This document shows, piece after piece, positions 57,573-64,000 of a stretch of DNA of 64,000 nt. The stretch is from Dentipellis sp. KUC8613. Lineage: Eukaryota > Basidiomycota > Agaricomycetes > Russulales > Hericiaceae. The notes under the pieces were generated by a model. It searched no databases, had not been told where the DNA came from, and was given only the letters and a program-made list of their open reading frames with translations. How positions within the stretch are numbered: the first letter of the stretch is position 1; each line of letters begins with the position of its first letter. The position numbers and the translations under genes were made by a program. Where the stretch lies: positions 64,180-128,179 of the forward strand of contig NSJX01000043.1 in NCBI GenBank assembly GCA_002286715.1, given 5' to 3'.

Positions 57573-59499
57573 CTACCCGACAACCGGCGCGGCGCCCGCC
57601 TCCGCAGGCAGCTTCGAGTTCTGTGTCTGCTGCAGCTGCTGCTGCTCGGGATACAGCAGCTCGGAGTAGCCCTCGCTCATCTCGAGGCTGCGCGGCGTGA
57701 GCGGGTCCGCGTCGCTCGACGCAGACCCCGACCCCGAGCCGGAGCCAGAGCCGGACGACGGGTGGTGCGGCGAGGACGGCGGCGGGAGCGCGAGGAGCGA
57801 CGGCGAGGCGAGCGCGTGCGTGTACGCGGAGAAGACACCGTGGCTGCGGCAACAACGAACGGTGGGTCAGCACTGACGGTTCTGAGTTCTGCTGCAGGCG
57901 CCTGGGGCGACAGGATCGCGCGCGAGGAGGGACGGAGGGACGGAGGGATGCGGAAACTGACTCACACAGCCTCTTCCTCTGCGCTGTCCGCCTCGTGCGC
58001 GCCCGCCAACCCTGCGAGGCTGAGCGGCCGCGAGGGGACGGGCGCGGGCGCGGGCGCGAGGTAGTTCGGGAACGACAAAGCGCGCCTGCGCTCCGACTCC
58101 TCGTCCGGCAGCTCCAAACCGGCGCCGTGCTGCATCAGCTGCGGCGGGGGCTGGTCCTGCTGCTGCTGCTGCTGCTCGCTGGGAGCCCCGAACGCGAACA
58201 TCGAGAAATCGAGATTCGGCGGGCGCGGTGCGCGGCCGCGGCGCGCCTCCGCCTCAGAAGCCCCGCCCGCGCTGACGAGCGAGCCGTCGAAGTACGAGCT
58301 CCGGCGCGTGTCGGGCAGGCTGAGCTCGAGCGGGAACTCCTGCGCGTCGAGCTGCGCGGCGGACGTGCCGAACACGCCCGGGCTCTGGCTCTGGCCCTCG
58401 GTGGGCGTCCTGCCGTCGAGCCCGGGCAGCGAGGGCAGCGTCGCTGCCCGCCCGCGGTGCCCGGCGCCGTGGCGCTGCGGGCTCGCGCGCACGCCCGTGC
58501 TGGGGCGGCGCGGCGACGACGAGCCGCGCTTGGACGTGGACGCGGGGTTCGACGGCGGCGAGGTGGACGCCGCGGCGGGCTTGGGCTTGTTCGGCCCGCG
58601 CATCTTGCGCTCGGGGGCGTACTCGCACTGCAGCCCGCGCGAGAGGCAGCGTGCGCACGACGGGTGGTCGCCGGAGCACTGTGCGGCGGCGGGTCAGCAC
58701 GGTGGCGCGGCGGATGGGGAGACGATGCGCGGGGATTTTGCGGAGGGGGGCCGCAAGGTAGGCAGGGCGGGCGGGCGGGCGGGATGGGGAGGAGGGTACT
58801 GACCTTGGCCTTGCGCACACGGCATTTCTCACATGCCTGCGCGGTGCGCATGCGCGGGTGCTCCGTCGTGCGCGAGAACACGCCCGTGTTGGGGTCGAGC
58901 GCGCCCGAGACCGATGTGCCCGCGGGGAGCGCGCTCAGGTTCGATGGTGCCCCGGCGCCCCAGTGCGGCGGCTGGAAGGCGCGCTGGACGGGGTACGGCG
59001 GGAGGTTGGAGTGGTAGAGGAGCGCGAGCTGCTGGTTTGCGTCGTGGAAGGTGGGCAGCGAGGGCGACGGCGCCATCGTTCCCATGGTGTCGGCCCAGAG
59101 ATCGGCGGATGGGTGCGGGTCGGGGTGTGCGAGGAGCTGGTGGTGCGAGTGGTGGGTGGGGAAATTTGAGGGAGGATGCTGGTGGGTGGGGTGGGCGTAG
59201 GGCGGGTCGAGGAGAGAGTACGGCGCGCCGAGGGGCGGGAAGGACATGAGGTGCGGGGAGTAAGACATCGCTGCGTCTGGCTGCGAATCGGGCGCCTGGT
59301 GTCGGTCTGTTCTGGATCCTAGGGGGATAGCGGACGACGTGGGAGGTGCGTGGATAATCGGATGTGGATGGGAGGATAGATGAGAGTGTGAAGAAGATGG
59401 GAGTTGGTTCGCAAAATGTGCTGCGGAGGGAGTGGGCGAGTGGGAGGAGTGTGTGCGAGGATAGTGGTAAAGGTTGGAAGGGGGGCGATTTGCAGACAT
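57573..59499 (-). CDS. Zn2Cys6 (Gal4-type) transcription factor
   Basis: Three exons on the minus strand, 59499-58804, 58678-57966 and 57843-57573, give 559 residues. The binuclear cluster lies at residues 223-250: CEKCRVRKAK, then CSGDHPSCARC and LSRGLQC (C-x2-C-x6-C-x6-C-x2-C-x6-C), with the exon 1/2 intron directly before the third cysteine. The flanking sequence is Pro/His/Ser-rich upstream (HPTHQHPPSNFPTHHSHHQ). Downstream are a poly-Gln run, Ser-Gly repeats and a C-terminal PLTPRSLEMSEGYSELLYP motif. No fungal-specific TF middle homology domain is visible, so it is a short-type regulator. Translation probably starts at 59499; an alternative internal Met follows ~80 residues later. Target genes are unknown. 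Proximity to the AA9 and GMC genes is suggestive but not evidence of regulation. Confidence 0.88.
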
Positions 59500-62278
59500 A
59501 GCCAGTGGCAAAGGTGGTGGTTAAGAGTCCGGCGGGGTGAATTCAGACGGGCAGGCTGGAGGTGGTGGCGAGTGAACAAGCGCTGCAGCAGGAGTGTATT
59601 GGACTCGCAATTGGTTAGAAATTATATTAATAATGCGAGACCCCGTCCGCACGGCGGATTCAGATCCCCCCTCCCCTCATCGCTTTGAGAGATCGTAGCT
59701 CCCGATATTCCCGCCCGTCGCTCTTCAGTGAAATTATCACGTTCGTGCTCGTATTCTGACTCTGACTGCTAGCTATCGCGGCTCGTAGGCGGTGTCGTCC
59801 GTGCGTGTGCCTGGCTGCTGGGTGTTTTTGCCACGCGCCTCCTGAGCTTCTTCCATCCGCTCAGGACCAGAATTTTGTCCCCCAGAAAATAATTCAATGA
59901 TATACTCTGCGTGCCCGGACTTTGCTGCAGAGTATGGGAGCCCACGCCCACCGCCCGGCCGTCGCTAGCCCGAAAATGCTCAGATCCAAATATTCAGATC
60001 CGCGACGCAGACCCATTGGCGCCGAGAATTGCCGATGTTCGACTCAGACGAGCCGGCTCTCTCCATCCGCCCGAGACCAGACACGCACCACCTGTGCGTC
60101 AGGACAACGTCAGGACGACCGGTGAATACGAGGTGGGTGCTTCGAAGTGCGATTCAGGCGCACAGAATTCGAAGCGGCCTTGAGACACGGACAGCCGCCG
60201 TACTTGCGCCCCTTTCGGCGCCGTACGACGTCCCACCACCGTCCCATGGCCGATTGTCGGCCACCGGCCTGTATGGCTACTGACATACTCTCTCGCAGCG
60301 ACACCTGTAAGTATGGAAGAATACACCGGTGCGATCGCTGCAAACACATTTCGTTGCATCTTGGCATCGCTTCAACATGCCAAGAACGAAGGCCAAGGCG
60401 GCGGGGCAATAGAGCGCACCTCTGCTACGTAGCACCGACCGTGACTCGGCATCATCATATTGCTGTGCAGATCGCCAGCTGTAGATCGCGGGCTCCCGTG
60501 GAGTTGAATAGAGATGGCAAATACAGTTTCTATTCAACAGCAGGCACGCGTAGAGACGATGCGAAGGGTGGCGGTCCACAGATCGTCGCATTACAGCATT
60601 CGACTCCCTCCGTCGTCGTCGTCGCTACCTGCATGTGAGTTCCAGGATACGTAGGTCATTGTAGCCAGCTCACTAAAACAGCAGTAGGATGGCACCAACA
60701 GCTATTGGGCGCTTCAAGAACCTTGAAGGCTTGAAGGTTGAAGGGCTACAATTGTGCTACTGGCGAATGATGCGTTTTATCAGGGAAACGTAACTGCCTC
60801 GCGACGTCTGTGACGAGGCCCGAGCATGATCCGGCAAGCTTCTCCGTTACGCCTCTCGTACCCACCCTCAACCAAGCGACTCCACGAGCTTCCACTTCCG
60901 GAATCTCTGTGAACCTGGTCGCAAGTGAGCTCTTAGCTCCAGCGCAGCCATCCGTCTTTTTGTTCTCTGACAAGCATGAGGCCTGAATCTGAGGCTCGTC
61001 CAACGTATTCTGCCCCCTAGTTCTGGCTGTTCTCGTCTTTTTCTGTCCGAAACGCAAGAATTCACTTCACTGCTGATAAATGCATCAATATCTGACCAGG
61101 AGATCATCGGTACCGTTACTCATTACTCTCATGTTCCATTTCGTTGACAATCTATATCTTCACTCGGCGACCTCGGGATCTGTCCACTCAACCAGGCCGC
61201 TCTCCTTCACCTTCCAGTTTCGTCCCCGCAAACGCGCGGATCCCGGACGTTCTTTCTTCCTGTCAAGGCATTTCGATTGTATCTAACATTTAGCATGCTC
61301 TCGCTAACCAAGGTCCCTCCACAGGGATCGATCTTTCGTTTTGGTGCATGCATATATGCTGAGGAACCTTCCTTTCCCGTACGTGACTTAGGCACCAGAA
61401 GAACCAGGAGGTATCGGAGGGCGTTGCAAGACTTCACATTGTTGCTGAAGACTCGGAACTGCGCCAGGACGACCATCACGCTGCGTCTGACATGAACACT
61501 TCACAGCCGAGTACGGACTGATACTCAGGATCTCGCAGCTTTCGTCAGAGTATCAAGTCAACAAGAAGCCATCTCATCGTTTTCCGTTCGTAAGATATCT
61601 GTCACACCTGACCAGCGCCGCGTATTCTCGCAAATTCAAGAACTAAATCCTCCTCAGATAAGCCTCGCCAGACGATCCAAACTCCGTATACAAGCTATGC
61701 TGGGACCTAGGTCTCATTCAATAACCTATCGTTACAGGTACATATATCGCGCTGCTAGACCACGCACGTCTCGTCGCGCGCAAAGCACTTTCTGCTGTGC
61801 GCAAGCGTGGTCTCAAGCGTTTCATTTAGAGGATCAGAGCGTATCACCTGCGCAGCGCCGACGTGCTCGTTTTCCTCGATCCAATCTCCGTCTCTCCCAT
61901 GTGGACTCTAACGTTGCTCCCCACCATACATGCTATCGAGGGTCGTCCATCATCTCACTGTCACTTGTACCGCCGGCAATCTCTGCTGGAACGTGGTGTA
62001 CCACCGTGTTCTGCAGATGCCCCTTGCCGCAGATGGCACAAGTACCCCGCGCGAGAGGAAGAAGATCTCTGCTCAGGCCCCAGCGACAAAGCACAATCCC
62101 ACCACCACCACCCCCAACAGTACTCTACACGCACGTTGTACCCGTACAACGGCAATACCATTACACCCGTCTCGTACATACACCCACCAGCATAAATTAC
62201 ACAAATAAGGCTACAATACCATACCATACCCATACCCATACCCGTCATAAGATCATCGCGGTCATGCTGCCACTCGAC
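59500..62278. other. Long gene-free stretch
   Basis: About 2.8 kb between the divergently oriented upstream side of the Zn2Cys6 gene and the 3' end of the LPMO gene. Frames up to ~160 codons exist but overlap one another and show no domain. A short ATACC/ATACCC tandem repeat lies near 62216-62245. No transposase or reverse transcriptase remnants were seen. Confidence 0.45.
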
Positions 62279-63416
62279 TCACGAATGGTGTATGAAGCGC
62301 CTCAGCGCGGTGCTCCAGCGCGCATGCTTGCGCCGCATCGTGTCCCCGCGCCGCCTCAGCGCGCCCGCGGCGCCCCGCTTCTGCAGCGCGCACTGCCTGC
62401 CCGAGCCCGTGCTGGCGCCACCCTGCGCGACGGGCGTGGACGTTGCCTTCGGTGCCTTGCTGCTCGCGCTGCTGCTGCCGCCACCGCTACCGCCGCTGCC
62501 CTTCGTGTTCGTAGACGCGGGGGGCGCGGCGGAGCCCGAGAGGGTGACTGTGGCGCCGTTGACGATCGCGCCGGAGGGCGCCTGCCCGCCCTCGGTGGCG
62601 GCGCTGTCCGAGGGCGACGCGAGGTTCGACACGGGCGGGCCGGGGAAGACGTAGATGTCGCCGGGGTCGAAGACGTTCTTGTCGAAGATGCCGGGGTCGT
62701 TGTCGCTGTACGCGCCGGGGAACGCGACGGTGGCGTCCGGCTGCCCGGCGCCGGCGCCGCCGACGCGCAGCTGCGTGCACGACGGGTAGAACTCGGCGCC
62801 GCCGAGCGAGTCCGCGAGGTGCAGCGCGATGATCTCGTGCCGGACGAGGTAGTCGCCGGGCGAGAGATTGGTGGGGAGCGTGACGGAGATGGACTGCCCG
62901 TTCATGACGTCCTGCTGGTACCAGGTGCTGCCGTCGGGCTTCTTGCCGATCTCGTCGATCTTGAACCACTTGGCGGAGGTGCCGTTGAACTTGTCGCACG
63001 TCGTGCCGGTGCAGGGCGCCATGTAGGTCATGAGGGGCCCGATGTTGTGTGGCCACTGACGGTGCGGCGCGCATCAGCTTCTGCGCGGGAGAGGGGAGCG
63101 GTGTGTGGGTACGCACATTCGTATCGTCGCCGTCTTTCCACAGGAACTGCACCACGGAGCCCGGGTTCGCGGGCGCGACTTGGCTCGCGAGCTGCGCGGC
63201 CTGGCCGCAGTTCATGAAGGGGTTGTCGGCGCCCTTGACGGGCCCGATGTCGTCGATCTGGCGGATGGGGCTGGGGTTGGTGGCGCCGTTGGGGACGTTA
63301 CCCGCGTAGGCCTTGCCGTCGATGGTCACAGTCTTCAAGTATCCATGGGCGGATGCGAAGGGCGCCAGCGCGAGGATGAAGAGCGCCAGAAGGGGTTTGC
63401 GAGGTATGGAGGACAT
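62279..63416 (-). CDS. AA9 lytic polysaccharide monooxygenase (former GH61)
   Basis: Two exons on the minus strand, 63416-63117 and 63055-62279, give 358 residues. The chosen start yields a 23-residue signal peptide (MSSIPRKPLLALFILALAPF then ASA) whose cleavage exposes His24 (HGYLKTV), the N-terminal copper-brace histidine required in AA9. The second copper ligand is His103 in WPHNIGP. Other AA9 marks are FLWKDGDDT, PGDYLVRHEIIALHLAD, GGAEFYPSCTQLRV and the closing DIYVFPGPPV. The enzyme cleaves cellulose or hemicellulose oxidatively. There is no CBM1; instead a ~110-residue tail is Gly/Ser/Ala-rich then strongly basic (RRRGDTMRRKHARW), with one cysteine. An upstream in-frame Met at 63521 would spoil the signal peptide. 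Confidence 0.95.
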
Positions 63417-64000
63417 TGGGAAACGTGAAGGTCGGTGGGCGTTAATATTAGACGGACTCATCAAGAGCCGAGAATAGACGGGGGGTGAGAGAGGAAAGTG
63501 GGGTGGGTTAGTGAGCAGCACATTCTTTTATGGGACAGAAAACGAGGCGGAGGCATTGCTCATTGTTCCTAGCTTTGGCCTCGAGGCTCGTTCTCATCAG
63601 ACAATGGAGGCGTGTCGCACGCTCGGTTACCTTTGCGAGGCTATTGTTTGGGCAGGATATGCCAAAAGGTTAACAACGCCTATAAATCTTGATAATCGGT
63701 ATCTAGCATCAAGATGCCATGAGCCTGAATAGAGGTGGAGGGTATACAAGATCGGCAGTACTGGTGAGCGGGTGAAGACGTTGAAGACTTGCTGCAGTGC
63801 ACGTGTCACGCACAATAGGGGAGTTCGGCAATTTCCGAAGGATCCCAGCACGCAAGCTGGCGCAAGTGATCACAGCACTCAAAAGACTCACCAACGTTGC
63901 CTTCGCCCACTGACTATCCCATCTCTTATCCCACACGACGACGCGCGCGAAGGCTCGAGGTGAACAGACAAGCAGGTGCGTGATTCAATCGAGGAGACGA
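63417..64000. other. Promoter side of the AA9 gene
   Basis: The last ~580 bases hold no supported gene. They should contain the LPMO promoter, read on the minus strand. No convincing upstream gene start before the window end. Confidence 0.45.

Noticed and set aside
57995..59017. 340-codon Arg-rich plus-strand frame opposite the Zn2Cys6 gene
   Set aside because: Antisense shadow of a GC-rich gene; low-complexity Arg/Gly only.
61697..63217. 506-codon plus-strand frame over the AA9 gene
   Set aside because: The second half is antisense to the LPMO and the first half is simple repeat and intergenic DNA.
1..64000. CRISPR arrays, bacterial operons or ribosome binding sites
   Set aside because: The sequence is clearly nuclear fungal DNA with spliceosomal introns; no regularly spaced direct repeats of CRISPR type were seen.

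Overview
This window is a piece of a filamentous basidiomycete genome, most likely a wood-decaying member of the Agaricomycetes, perhaps Polyporales. The signs are GC-rich genes split by many short GT-AG introns (about 45-75 bases), micro-exons, a run of basidiomycete-type FunK1 protein kinases, an AA9 lytic polysaccharide monooxygenase, a secreted GMC oxidase and a basidiomycete-style Zn2Cys6 factor. All exon boundaries were read by eye from splice signals, reading phase and paralogue comparison. No transcript data were available.

Left part (1-20.4 kb): an accessory, duplication-rich block. It holds four FunK1 kinase genes (the first cut by the window edge), one truncated FunK1 copy and two tandem acidic WD40 paralogues. 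The kinases fall into two subtypes: A (1-1686, the fragment at 11725, and 12619-15422) and B (7471-9995 and 17932-20406). The layout B(-), spacer, A'(+ fragment), A(-), spacer, B(+) looks like a divergent A/B pair that was copied in inverted orientation. Each spacer is bracketed by a short perfect inverted repeat. The duplicated 3' flank of the kinases also forms the promoter-proximal DNA of the next gene at 20.8 kb.

Centre (20.8-45.5 kb): mostly housekeeping genes. In order these are a Gln-rich acidic protein, a multi-pass membrane protein, a SAE2/CtIP double-strand-break resection factor with an unusual array of tandem mini-exons, an intron-containing tRNA-Gly(UCC), an F-box-like protein, an NAD-dependent aldehyde dehydrogenase, a large disordered protein with a CDCA7-type zinc finger, the histone chaperone NAP1, the deubiquitinase Ubp14/USP5 and the ribosome-associated Hsp70 Ssz1. 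Ubp14 and Ssz1 diverge from a 235-base promoter that contains two CACGTG boxes.

Right part (46-64 kb): metabolism and secretion. It holds a flavin-dependent monooxygenase with an N-terminal SnoaL-like extension, a small basic helical protein, an unresolved multi-exon gene near 50.6-52 kb, a secreted AA3-type GMC oxidoreductase, a Zn2Cys6 transcription factor and an AA9 LPMO. The GMC oxidase (possible H2O2 source) and the LPMO (H2O2/O2-dependent) could cooperate in plant-cell-wall attack; that link is an inference. Long gene-poor stretches lie at 9.996-11.7, 15.4-17.9, 54.7-57.6 and 59.5-62.3 kb.
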